This document shows, one piece after another, positions 5,516 through 12,752 of a stretch of DNA of 12,752 bases. The stretch comes from an uncultured Eubacteriales bacterium. Its GTDB lineage: Bacteria > Bacillota > Clostridia > Oscillospirales > Oscillospiraceae. The notes under the pieces are model-generated. The model was not told where the DNA came from. It did no database searches and was given only the letters and a program-made list of their open reading frames with translations. Within the stretch, counting starts at the first letter, position 1, and each line of letters starts with the position of its first letter. Both the position numbers and the translations under genes were made by a program. Where the stretch lies: NCBI GenBank assembly GCA_900549475.1, contig UROF01000045.1, positions 1 through 12,752 of the forward strand, given 5' to 3'.

Positions 5516-5544
5516 ATTATATCTGACCTTTGCTGCCTTGTCAA
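5516..5544 (-). promoter_or_regulatory. Perfect-consensus sigma-A promoter for the tRNA locus
   Basis: On the minus strand TTGACA (5539 to 5544) and TATAAT (5516 to 5521) are separated by exactly 17 bp. Transcription would start near 5509 and run through the tRNA-like pseudogene, the two 5' halves and the intact tRNA-Arg to the terminator at 5003. Such strong promoters are typical of stable RNA genes. The region 5423 to 5651 otherwise holds no gene. Confidence 0.85.
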
Positions 5545-5651
5545 CTCGCCTCTTGCGCAGGTGCTTTGCCGGAGAAAGCAATTTTGACGGCTATAGCGGT
5601 CTTTACCGGTAATATTTTTGCAAATAGTGGAAAAATTGTTTACAATATAGG

Positions 5652-5680
5652 TTGAAAACGGCAGATAATTGTAATACAAT
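5652..5680 (+). promoter_or_regulatory. Sigma-A promoter of typA
   Basis: TTGAAA (5652 to 5657) and TACAAT (5675 to 5680) with a 17-bp spacer, five of six matches in each hexamer. Transcription would begin near 5687, giving a leader of about 140 bases before typA. The leader contains an inverted pair CCGGCGG (5718 to 5724) and CCGCCGG (5757 to 5763), with a small inner hairpin. Confidence 0.72.
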
Positions 5681-5828
5681 AAGCAAGTTGAAAATTTGGC
5701 CACATGGCGAAATATTGCCGGCGGCCTTTCTGAAGCTGGGTGCCCCGGACGGCATCCCGCCGGAGGATAAAGGAATCTGCCGTTCGCCTTTTCAGCGGGG
5801 CGGACCGCGGTGCAGAGGAGATATGTGT

Positions 5829-7655
5829 ATGAAGAATGAAAAGCTGAGAAATATTGCGATTATTGCCCACGTAGACCACGGCAAGACCACCCTGGTGGAT
5901 GAGATGCTCAAGCAGGGTGGTATCTACCGGGAGAACCAGGCCACGGTGGAGCGTGTCATGGACTCCAACGACCTGGAGCGGGAGCGCGGCATCACCATTC
6001 TGGCCAAGAACACTGCCGTCCACTACAAGGGCGTAAAGATCAACATTGTGGATACTCCGGGCCACGCCGACTTCGGCGGCGAGGTGGAGCGTATCCTCAA
6101 GATGGTCAACGGCGTCATCCTCCTGGTGGATGCCGCTGAGGGCCCCATGCCCCAGACCCGGTTTGTGCTCTCCAAGGCGCTGGAACTGGGCCACAAGGTC
6201 ATCGTGGTGGTCAACAAGATCGACCGTCCTGACCAGCGGATCCACGAGGTCATGGACGAGGTGCTGGAGCTGCTGCTGGACCTCAACGCCGCCGACGAGC
6301 AGTTTGAGTCCCCCACCCTGTTCTGTTCCGGCCGCCAGGGTACCGCCTCTTACGATCCCGATCAGCCGGGTACCGACCTGACTCCCCTCTTCGAGACCAT
6401 CGTCAACTATATCCCCGCCCCTGAGGCAGATGTGGACAAGCCCTTCCAGATGCTGGTCAGCGCCATCGACTACAATGAGTTTGTGGGACGTATTGCTATC
6501 GGCCGGATCGAGCGGGGCACTGTGAAGCAGAACCAGGAGATCGCGGTGTGCAACTACCACAACCCTGACGCACCGGCCAAGAAGGCCAAGGCCACCGCTC
6601 TCTATCAGTTCGACGGCCTGGGCAAGGTGCCTGTCACCGAGGCGGATGCCGGCAACATTATTGCCATGAGCGGCATCGGTGAGATCACCATCGGCGATAC
6701 CATCTGTGCCCCCGATGCTATCGAGCCTATCGAGTTCGTGAAGATCTCCGCCCCCACCATTGAGATGACCTTCTCGGTGAACGACTCCCCCTTTGCAGGC
6801 CGGGAGGGCAAGTTTGTCACTTCCCGTCAGATCCGGGACCGGCTGTTCCGTGAGACCCTGAAGGACGTGTCCCTGCGAGTCACGGAGACCGACTCCACCG
6901 ATGCCTTCAATGTGGCGGGCCGGGGCGAGATGTCCCTCTCCATCCTCATTGAGACCATGCGCCGGGAAGGCTACGAGTTCCAGGTCTCCCCGCCCCGTGT
7001 TCTGTACCAGGAGATCGACGGCGTGCGCTGCGAGCCTATTGAGCGCCTGGTGGTGGACGTGCCTTCCGACAGTGTGGGTGCTGTCATCGAGAAGCTGGGC
7101 AGCCGTAAGGCGGATATGCTGGAGATGACCCCTGTGGGCGATCGGATGAAGATCGAGTTCCTGGTCCCCTCCCGCGGCCTCTTTGGCTACCGCAATGAGT
7201 TCCTCACCGATACCCGGGGTGAGGGTATCATGGCCTCCGTGTTTGACAGCTACGCTCCCTTCAAGGGTGAGCTGAATCGCCGGAATACCGGTTCCCTCAT
7301 TGCCTTTGAGACCGGTGAATCCATCACCTACGGCCTCTTCAACGCCCAGGAGCGCGGCGCTCTGTTCATCGGGCCCGGCGTGCCTGTCTACGGCGGCATG
7401 GTGGTGGGTGTCTCCCCCAAGCAGGAGGATATCCCCGTCAACGTCTGCAAGAAGAAGCAGCTGACCAACATGCGGGCCAGCGGCAGTGACGAAGCCCTGC
7501 GGCTGGTACCCCCCCGGAACCTGAGCCTGGAGCAGTGCCTGGAGTTCCTGGCGGACGATGAGCTGCTGGAGGTCACCCCCAAGAGCCTGCGTATCCGCAA
7601 GCGGATCCTGGATCACGAGAAGCGGATGAAGGCCCTCAAAGGCGGCAAGAAATAA
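5829..7655 (+). CDS. typA: Ribosome-associated GTPase TypA/BipA
   Basis: A 608-residue translational GTPase of the TypA/BipA family, which binds the ribosome and affects subunit assembly and stress or cold growth. G-domain motifs are intact: AHVDHGKTT (13 to 21), the RERGITI switch region (51 to 57), DTPGH (75 to 79) and NKID (129 to 132). They are followed by EF-G-like domains and the BipA-specific C-terminal domain (RGLFGYRNEFLTDTRGEG and ending in KKQLTNMRASGSDEALRL). Length is normal for the family. The start is the ATG with GAGGAG eight bases upstream; another ATG six bases earlier is too close to that site. A monocistronic gene with its own promoter and terminator, it is chromosomal and lies just outside the integrated element. 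Confidence 0.97.
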   Translation: MKNEKLRNIAIIAHVDHGKTTLVDEMLKQGGIYRENQATVERVMDSNDLERERGITILAKNTAVHYKGVKINIVDTPGHADFGGEVERILKMVNGVILLVDAAEGPMPQTRFVLSKALELGHKVIVVVNKIDRPDQRIHEVMDEVLELLLDLNAADEQFESPTLFCSGRQGTASYDPDQPGTDLTPLFETIVNYIPAPEADVDKPFQMLVSAIDYNEFVGRIAIGRIERGTVKQNQEIAVCNYHNPDAPAKKAKATALYQFDGLGKVPVTEADAGNIIAMSGIGEITIGDTICAPDAIEPIEFVKISAPTIEMTFSVNDSPFAGREGKFVTSRQIRDRLFRETLKDVSLRVTETDSTDAFNVAGRGEMSLSILIETMRREGYEFQVSPPRVLYQEIDGVRCEPIERLVVDVPSDSVGAVIEKLGSRKADMLEMTPVGDRMKIEFLVPSRGLFGYRNEFLTDTRGEGIMASVFDSYAPFKGELNRRNTGSLIAFETGESITYGLFNAQERGALFIGPGVPVYGGMVVGVSPKQEDIPVNVCKKKQLTNMRASGSDEALRLVPPRNLSLEQCLEFLADDELLEVTPKSLRIRKRILDHEKRMKALKGGKK

Positions 7656-7675
7656 AGAAAAACCCTGTGAAAGCA

Positions 7676-7713
7676 AAAAGATCCCCCGGACCTGTCGGTC
7701 CGGGGGATCTTTT
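7676..7713. terminator. Bidirectional intrinsic terminator between convergent genes
   Basis: A perfect 13-bp stem (GATCCCCCGGACC with GGTCCGGGGGATC) and a TGTC loop, flanked by four As on the left and four Ts on the right so that the helix can extend to 17 bp. It follows typA by 20 bases and the convergent membrane protein gene ends nine bases beyond it, so it can serve both. Confidence 0.93.
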
Positions 7714-7721
7714 CATACAGA

Positions 7722-8150
7722 TCAGGTAGCCGTGGCATTTTCTTCCAGGGCAGCGCCGCAGTGGGGACAGCGGTCGTCATCCCCAAAGAAGGGCAGCCGC
7801 TTGCCGCAGCTGGGACAGCGGACATACCGCCGGACGAACCACACCACAGCGGCTATCTCCAGTAACAGAAGCGCCGGAGCGGCCAGCAGGGAAATCATAG
7901 CGTGGTTGATCCTCACCGCCAAGAGGCCAAAACTGCAAGGGCCCGCAACGATCAGCAGGGAACAGGCCAGCTGGGCCCGCACGCCCGCCAGCGGGCGACC
8001 GCGGGTGAAAAAGAGGAACAGGCCTACCAGCAGTATCCCCAGCACAAAGGTCAGGATCCCTCTGGCCAGCGGAGGGATGGGGAGGGCAACGTAGGTCAGT
8101 ACGTCTGCTGCCAGCGCAGCCAGGAGAAACCATCTGAATGTTGTTTTCAC
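7722..8150 (-). CDS. Small membrane protein with C-terminal zinc ribbon
   Basis: A 142-residue protein with four predicted membrane helices (about residues 5-25, 31-51, 61-81 and 84-108). A cytoplasmic zinc ribbon follows, with two knuckles, CPSCG and CPHCG, separated by about 15 residues (RCPSCGKRLPFFGDDDRCPHCG). The ribbon resembles those at the ends of many small Firmicutes membrane proteins. The function is unknown. The start is GTG, chosen because GGAGGT stands five bases upstream; an ATG 18 bases earlier would overlap the ribosome binding site. It has its own promoter just after malQ and is convergent with typA. Confidence 0.75.
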   Translation of the reverse strand: MKTTFRWFLLAALAADVLTYVALPIPPLARGILTFVLGILLVGLFLFFTRGRPLAGVRAQLACSLLIVAGPCSFGLLAVRINHAMISLLAAPALLLLEIAAVVWFVRRYVRCPSCGKRLPFFGDDDRCPHCGAALEENATAT

Positions 8151-8204
8151 AGGACACCTCCACAACACAGCAAATCAACCTATGCGAGAGAATTTCCTGC
8201 TTAA

Positions 8205-8232
8205 AGTATAGCATATGTCCTGAATCTGTCAA
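8205..8232 (-). promoter_or_regulatory. Sigma-A promoter of the zinc-ribbon membrane protein gene
   Basis: On the minus strand TTGACA (8227 to 8232, perfect) and TATACT (8205 to 8210) with a 16-bp spacer. It begins 21 bases past the malQ stop codon. No terminator is seen between malQ and this promoter, so operon read-through is also possible. Confidence 0.75.
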
Positions 8233-8253
8233 TGCTGCAAACTATTTTGGCAG

Positions 8254-9732
8254 TTACAGACGGCCATACATCTTGGTATACTGACGGATCTTCTTGGCCA
8301 GGCTCATGGGGGCCTCGCCGGGCAGCAGACGCCACTGCCAGTTGCCGGAGGAGGTGCCGGGGGTGTTCATGCGCCCCTCGGCCCCCAGGCCCAGGTAATC
8401 CTGCATCTGGGCAACAAAGGTGTCCGCCACACTGCCCATACCGCCACGGATCACGCCCCAGTTGAAGCCCTCGGCCTCGCTGAGGCCCAGGTACCGCCGG
8501 GCATAGGTGATATCAGCGGGATCGGCTTTGCTGCGCCACTGCATGACCGTCTCGTTGTCGTGGGTGCCGACATAGCATACACAGTTGCGCTGGTAGGTGT
8601 GGGGCAGATAGTTGCTGGGCTCCCGGCTGTCAAAGGCAAATTCCAGCACCTTCATGCCGGGAAGGCCGGAGTCGGCTAGAAGCTTGTGGACCTCCGGCGT
8701 CAGGAAGCCCAGATCCTCGGCGATGATGTCCAGGCCGTGGAACCAGCTGGTGAGGACCCCCACCAGATCCATGCCCGGTCCTTTCCGCCAGCAGCCGCCC
8801 CGGGCGGTCTCCGCCCCGTAGGGCACTGCCCAGTAGCTCTCCAGGCCCCGGAAGTGGTCGATACGGATGACATCGAAGAGACGGCTGGCTCCCTCTACCC
8901 GGCGGATCCACCAGCCGAAGCCATCCCGCTTCATGGCGTCGTAGTCGTAGAGGGGATTGCCCCACAGCTGTCCGTCGGCGCTGAAATAGTCCGGCGGCAC
9001 ACCGGAAACCTCTGTGGGAATGTTGCCCTCCCCCAGCTGGAAAAACTCCGGTTCCGCCCATACGTCGGCGGAGTCCATGGCCACGTAGATGGGAAGGTCG
9101 CCGATGATCTTGATGCCCAGGCTGTGGATGTATTCCCGCAGGGCGATCCATTGGCGGTAGAAGAGGAACTGGAGGTAGCTGTAGAAATCCACATCCTCCT
9201 GAAGCTCCTTGGTGTAGCGCGCCACTGCCTCCGGCTTTCGCAGCCGGATGTCCTCGTCAGGCCACTCCAGCCAGCTCTTCATGCCGAAATGGCTCTTTAC
9301 CGCCATATACAAAGCATAGTTGGGCAGCCACTGATTTTCCTTCCGGAAGGTATCCACCGCCTCCTTGTCCCGGGCAAAGCCCTTGTGGAAAGCCTTGCGG
9401 AGGACGGTGAACCGGGATTCATAGATCTTTCCGTAGTCCACATACCGGGGCTCCGTGCCCCAGTTGATGGAAGCGAGCTCCTCAGGGTCCAGGAGCCCGT
9501 CCTCTGCCAGCAGGTCCAGATCAATAAAGTAGGGGTTGCCGGCAAAGGTAGAGAAGCTCTGATAGGGGCTGTCACCGTAGCTGGTGGGGCCCAGGGGCAG
9601 GAGCTGCCAGTACTTCTGACCGGCGGCGTGGAGAAAATCGGCAAAGGCGTACGCCTCTTTGCCCAGGGTGCCGATGCCGTAAGGAGAGGGCAGGGAGGAG
9701 ATATGCAACAGGATTCCGCTGCTGCGATCCAT
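8254..9732 (-). CDS. malQ: 4-alpha-glucanotransferase (amylomaltase, GH77)
   Basis: A 492-residue glycoside hydrolase family 77 enzyme. It transfers alpha-1,4-glucan segments between malto-oligosaccharides, releasing glucose, in the cytoplasm. The N-terminus (RSSGILLHISSLPSPYGIG) and the WQLLPLGPTSYGDSPYQS segment are diagnostic. The catalytic residues are present: nucleophile D292 in RIDHFRG, acid/base E339 in IIAEDLG and transition-state D392 in GTHDNE. Length is normal. The start is the second of two close ATG codons, with AAAGGA eight bases upstream; the first ATG overlaps that site. It is the last gene of the sugar uptake operon, 42 bases after the MalG-like permease gene. Confidence 0.97.
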   Translation of the reverse strand: MDRSSGILLHISSLPSPYGIGTLGKEAYAFADFLHAAGQKYWQLLPLGPTSYGDSPYQSFSTFAGNPYFIDLDLLAEDGLLDPEELASINWGTEPRYVDYGKIYESRFTVLRKAFHKGFARDKEAVDTFRKENQWLPNYALYMAVKSHFGMKSWLEWPDEDIRLRKPEAVARYTKELQEDVDFYSYLQFLFYRQWIALREYIHSLGIKIIGDLPIYVAMDSADVWAEPEFFQLGEGNIPTEVSGVPPDYFSADGQLWGNPLYDYDAMKRDGFGWWIRRVEGASRLFDVIRIDHFRGLESYWAVPYGAETARGGCWRKGPGMDLVGVLTSWFHGLDIIAEDLGFLTPEVHKLLADSGLPGMKVLEFAFDSREPSNYLPHTYQRNCVCYVGTHDNETVMQWRSKADPADITYARRYLGLSEAEGFNWGVIRGGMGSVADTFVAQMQDYLGLGAEGRMNTPGTSSGNWQWRLLPGEAPMSLAKKIRQYTKMYGRL

Positions 9733-9774
9733 AGGGATCATCCTTTCTGTTGGGATTTGGAGAGAGTGGGCCTG

Positions 9775-10701
9775 TTAGCCCTTCACGGCACCGGCGACCA
9801 CGCCCTTGATGATGTGGCGCTGGCACAGGAGATAGATAACGATGATGGGCAGTACTGTCAGGATGATGCAGGCCATCATGGGGCCCATCTCCACGGAGCC
9901 GTAGCTGCCCCGGAAGTACTGGATCAGAATGGAGATGGTCATATAGCCCTTGGTGCGGTCCAGCACCAGGTAGGGCAGCAGGTAGTCGTTCCATACCCAC
10001 ATGGTCTCCAGGATACCCACGGAGATCAGGGTGGGTTTGAGGATAGGCATGACCACCAGGAAGAAGGTCCGCACCGGGCCGCAGCCGTCGATCATGGCGG
10101 CCTCCTCGATCTCCAGGGGGATGGACTTCATAAAGCCGCAGAACATGAATACTGCCAGCCCTGCGCCGAAGCCCAGGTAGATGATGCAGATGGCAAAGGG
10201 GGCGTTCACCGGCAGGAGGGAGATCTCCGCAGCAGATTTGGACACGGTAATGCCCAGGGCGTCGGCCAGGTTCCCCAGGGTAAGGGAGGAGCCGATCTTG
10301 TCAGCGGTGGCGCTGAGGGTGAACATCAGCATCTGGAAGGGAACTACCATGGAGAAAATGAAGAGGTAGTAGCAGGCCTTGCTCCACCAGGTGTTCACAC
10401 GGGTGATGAACCAGGCGCACATGGAGCAGAAGATGAGGATCAGCGCCACAGAGGTGACCGTGATGAGAAGGGTGTAGCCGAAGGCGGCCAGGAACCCCTT
10501 GGAGTCGATGGCGTTGATATAGTTTTCAAGGCCGGCAAAGGTATCGCCGTTGGGCAGCTGGAAAGCGGAGGAGGTGGTGATGGCGGACTCCTTTTTCAAA
10601 GAGTTGAAGAAGATCATCAGCACCGGATAGATCCAGGCCAGACTCAGGATTGTCAATACAGCGGTGAGAACGGTGTTGGCGATCTTGGTGGATTTACTCA
10701 T
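9775..10701 (-). CDS. MalG-like ABC sugar permease
   Basis: A 308-residue inner-membrane permease of the CUT1 carbohydrate ABC family (MalG type), working with the upstream MalF-like subunit, the binding protein and an ATPase not encoded here. About six membrane helices are seen. The EAA loop that docks the ATPase is EEAAMIDGCGPVRTFFLVV followed by MP (199 to 219). The segment between VVPFQMLMFTL and IYLGFGAGL (about 130 to 173) looks longer than in typical family members. The start has AAGGAGGTG eight bases upstream, and its ATG overlaps the stop codon of the previous gene by one base (TAATG), so the two permeases are translationally coupled. Confidence 0.95.
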   Translation of the reverse strand: MSKSTKIANTVLTAVLTILSLAWIYPVLMIFFNSLKKESAITTSSAFQLPNGDTFAGLENYINAIDSKGFLAAFGYTLLITVTSVALILIFCSMCAWFITRVNTWWSKACYYLFIFSMVVPFQMLMFTLSATADKIGSSLTLGNLADALGITVSKSAAEISLLPVNAPFAICIIYLGFGAGLAVFMFCGFMKSIPLEIEEAAMIDGCGPVRTFFLVVMPILKPTLISVGILETMWVWNDYLLPYLVLDRTKGYMTISILIQYFRGSYGSVEMGPMMACIILTVLPIIVIYLLCQRHIIKGVVAGAVKG

Positions 10702-11552
10702 TACTGCTGCACCTCCTTGGAACGGGTGGCCCGCAGCTGGATCAGGGAGATGGCGATGACCAGCAGGCAGAAGAGTACTGCCTTGGCCTGTCCGTAGCCC
10801 TTCCACTGGGGCCCGGAGCGGGCATAGAACGTATAGAAGATGTTCAGGGCCAGGCCTTCGGACGCGTGGGCGGGCTCGCCGCCGGTGAGGGCCAGGTTCT
10901 GGTCAAAGAGCTTGAAGCCGTTGGTGAGGGTGAGGAAGGTGCAGATGGTGATGGAGGGCATCACATTGGGGATCTTGATGCGCCAGAGGGTCTGCCAGCT
11001 GGTGGCGCCGTCGATCTTGGCGGCCTCCAGATAATCAGAGGGGATAGACTGCAGCCCTGCAATGTAAATAATCATCATGTAGCCGATCTGCTGCCAGCAC
11101 ATGAGGATGATGAGGCCCCAGAAGCCATAGGTGGCGTTGAGGGTGAGGAGGGGCTTCTCCAGCAGGGAGAGCACACAGTTGAGGAGGATCTGCCAGATGT
11201 AACCCAGGACGATGCCGCCGATAAGGTTGGGCATGAAAAATACCGTGCGGAAAACGTTGGTGCCCTTGATGGCCCGGGTCAGAGCCAGGGCGATGGCAAA
11301 GGCGATCACATTGATGAGCAGCGTAGAAATAATGGTAAAGGCGGTGCTGAAGAGGAACGACTGGCGGAAGCTCTCATCGGTGAGGGCATAGATATAGTTT
11401 TTCAGACCGTTCCAGGTGGGGTTGTCAATGGTGATGAACTTGCAGAAGGACAGGTACAATCCCTGAAGAAAGGGATAGATAAAGCCCACGCAGAAGGCTG
11501 CGAAGGTGGGCAGCAGGAACACCGGCCACCAGCGCTTCAAGGTTCGTTGCAA
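10701..11552 (-). CDS. MalF-like ABC sugar permease
   Basis: A 283-residue CUT1 permease partner (MalF type) with six predicted membrane helices and the EAA loop EAAKIDGATSWQTLWRIKIP (176 to 195). The start codon is TTG, with AAGGAGG seven bases upstream on the minus strand; no in-frame ATG lies near. It directly overlaps the MalG-like gene by one base. It lies 142 bases after the binding protein gene. That gap holds two strong hairpins. Confidence 0.93.
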   Translation of the reverse strand: MQRTLKRWWPVFLLPTFAAFCVGFIYPFLQGLYLSFCKFITIDNPTWNGLKNYIYALTDESFRQSFLFSTAFTIISTLLINVIAFAIALALTRAIKGTNVFRTVFFMPNLIGGIVLGYIWQILLNCVLSLLEKPLLTLNATYGFWGLIILMCWQQIGYMMIIYIAGLQSIPSDYLEAAKIDGATSWQTLWRIKIPNVMPSITICTFLTLTNGFKLFDQNLALTGGEPAHASEGLALNIFYTFYARSGPQWKGYGQAKAVLFCLLVIAISLIQLRATRSKEVQQ

Positions 11553-11596
11553 ATGGCTCCCTCCTTATCAGATAAAGTATTCCGGCGGGGTATCTC

Positions 11597-11662
11597 CGGG
11601 AAGCGGCCCGGAAGGCCGTTTCCCGCAGACCAGGAGGGCGGGCGATCAGGCCCGCCCTCCTG
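11597..11662 (-). other. Two strong hairpins between binding protein and permease genes
   Basis: The first in transcription order is a perfect 13-bp stem (CAGGAGGGCGGGC with GCCCGCCCTCCTG, 11631 to 11662) and a 6-base loop. The second (11597 to 11625) has 6 bp, one A-C mismatch and 5 bp around a 5-base loop. Neither has a T run, so they are unlikely to be full terminators. Hairpins in this place often stabilise the binding-protein mRNA so that it is made in excess over the permeases (family knowledge); that role here is inferred. Confidence 0.7.
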
Positions 11663-11694
11663 CTGAAAGCTGCAATATTGGCTGCTGCGAGGGA

Positions 11695-12752
11695 TCAGCC
11701 GTTGGCCAGAGCGTACTCGCTGGCCCAGCCGTCCACAAAGGCGGTGACCACGCCGTCCCAGTCGCCGGTACCGGCGGCATAGGCGGTAAGGGCGGAACCC
11801 ACGCCGTTCTTCCACTCCTCAGAGGGCATGGTGGTGAAGTTCCAGCTCACAGGGGTCTTGCCGGCAGCCAGCATCTCCGCATCCTGCTTGACGAAGAGGT
11901 TGGGAGACTCGATGGCGCTCTTGAAGGGGATAACGAAGCTCATGCCGGGCTCGCCGGAGGGCATAGCACCCTCGCCGCCGCCCATAGCCTGGGTGCCGGT
12001 CTCAGAGGTGACGCACCAGTAGATGAAGTCCAGAGTGGCCTGGATGTTCTCCTCGGAGGCAGCGTTGTTGACGCACCAGTAGTTCTCAGTGCCGGTGCAC
12101 AGGCCCTGGTTGGCCTCATCGCCAGCGCCGATGTAGATGGGGATCATAGCCAGATCATCGTCGGTGTACTTGCCCTCGCCCACCAGGTTGGCGTACTCCC
12201 AGGAACCGTTCTGGAAGAACACGGCCTCGCCGTTCAGGAACTCGTTCTTGCTGTCGTCACCGGTCTTGCCGGCCAGCTCAGAGGGAGCGCAGGTGGAGTT
12301 GTTGATGTACAGATCCCAGATAGCCTTGTAGTTGTCCAGATAAGTACCCTCGATGGCATCGGTGGAGGAAATGCCCTTGTCCTGATACTCGAAGTAGATG
12401 GGCAGGTTGGCCAGGTGAGTCTTGAAGCGCCAGTCGGAGGAACCGTCCATACCGGCGGAGGTGAAGGCGGCAAAGCCCAGCTCATCCTTGCGGGCGGTGA
12501 TGTCCTCGGCTACCTTCTTCAGATCGTCGAAGGACTGGATATCCTCGATGGAGTAGCCAGCCTCGGCCAGCAGGGTCTTGTTGACGATGATACCGTAGGA
12601 CTCGATCACATAGGCAATGCCCAGCACCGCGTCGCCGTCCTTGAGGGCGTACTCATCGCTGGTGAGCTCACCGTAGATGTCGCTGCCGCTGAGGTCATAG
12701 CAGTAATCCTTCCAGTTGGCCAGACCCACAGGGCCGTTGACCTGGAACAGGG
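11695..12752 (-). CDS. ABC sugar-binding protein (MalE-like), 5' end outside window
   Basis: The last 351 residues of an extracellular solute-binding protein of family 1. The missing N-terminus should contain the lipoprotein signal peptide. The visible part includes FQVNGPVGLANWKDYCYDLS, a hinge-type YGIIVNKTLLAEAGY segment, FLNGEAVFFQNGSWEYANL and the C-terminal TAYAAGTGDWDGVVTAFVDGW. These match maltodextrin/oligosaccharide-binding proteins. It delivers sugar to the permease pair encoded next. The exact substrate cannot be proven, but malQ in the operon favours malto-oligosaccharides. The operon promoter lies to the right of the window. Confidence 0.92.
   Translation of the reverse strand, partial: LFQVNGPVGLANWKDYCYDLSGSDIYGELTSDEYALKDGDAVLGIAYVIESYGIIVNKTLLAEAGYSIEDIQSFDDLKKVAEDITARKDELGFAAFTSAGMDGSSDWRFKTHLANLPIYFEYQDKGISSTDAIEGTYLDNYKAIWDLYINNSTCAPSELAGKTGDDSKNEFLNGEAVFFQNGSWEYANLVGEGKYTDDDLAMIPIYIGAGDEANQGLCTGTENYWCVNNAASEENIQATLDFIYWCVTSETGTQAMGGGEGAMPSGEPGMSFVIPFKSAIESPNLFVKQDAEMLAAGKTPVSWNFTTMPSEEWKNGVGSALTAYAAGTGDWDGVVTAFVDGWASEYALANG

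Noticed and set aside
5539..5602. TTGACG at 5583 with TAATAT near 5608 as a typA promoter
   Set aside because: The spacer is about 20 bp, too long, and a better promoter is found at 5652 to 5680.
5640..7676. Long 678-codon open frame on the minus strand opposite typA
   Set aside because: It is an antisense shadow of typA caused by GC-rich codon use; it is rich in H, L, G, V and D, has no ribosome binding site and no recognisable domain.
8686..10797. Long 703-codon open frame on the plus strand opposite malQ and malG
   Set aside because: It spans two well-supported genes and their gap on the opposite strand, and has the composition of a shadow frame.
11537..11815. 92-codon minus-strand frame between the binding protein and MalF-like genes
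   Set aside because: It overlaps the 3' end of the binding protein in another frame, runs through the hairpins and shows no family features.

Overview
The window comes from a moderately GC-rich low-GC-type (Firmicutes) gut anaerobe, probably a clostridial Oscillospiraceae/Flavonifractor-like bacterium. This is an inference from strong AAGGAGG ribosome binding sites, TTG starts, a clostridial TypA, a carbohydrate ABC operon and the type of integrative element. It contains two different parts, joined at an arginine tRNA locus.

Region 1 (1 to about 5,090) is one end of an integrative and conjugative element (ICE). All its genes are on the minus strand. In transcription order they are parA, parB, a 97-residue unknown, a 167-residue unknown, a DUF6017-type replication-module protein, a Bro-N antirepressor, and the start of a PcfB/DUF3801 conjugation protein that leaves the window. 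Upstream of parA is an unusual 400-base control region with at least seven copies of a TTAGCA-type motif, several perfect inverted repeats, and two tandem terminator-like hairpins between the probable promoter and the parA ribosome binding site. Two more terminator-like hairpins overlap the stop codons of the 167-residue gene and the DUF6017 gene. They leave fewer than 30 bases before the next start codon. The module therefore looks built for attenuation or antitermination.

Region 2 (5,049 to 5,544) is the integration locus. It has a complete tRNA-Arg(CCT) gene with encoded CCA and its own terminator. Upstream of it are two more copies of the tRNA 5' half, broken exactly after the anticodon loop; part of this is a perfect 102-bp tandem duplication. 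Further upstream is a degenerate tRNA-Arg-like pseudogene. All lie downstream of a perfect-consensus sigma-A promoter (TTGACA, 17 bp, TATAAT).

Region 3 (5,652 to 12,752) is chromosomal. typA/bipA, encoding a ribosome-associated GTPase, is on the plus strand with its own promoter and a bidirectional terminator shared with a convergent small membrane protein gene that carries a zinc ribbon. Next, on the minus strand, is a malto-oligosaccharide uptake and processing operon. Its order is binding protein (5' end outside the window), MalF-like permease, MalG-like permease, then the MalQ 4-alpha-glucanotransferase. The binding protein captures the sugar, the two permeases import it with an ATPase encoded elsewhere, and MalQ rearranges the imported alpha-1,4-glucans.

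The most interesting points are the tRNA 5'-half array and its implication of crossover in the anticodon loop, the series of in-operon terminators in the ICE replication module, and the iteron-like array upstream of parA.
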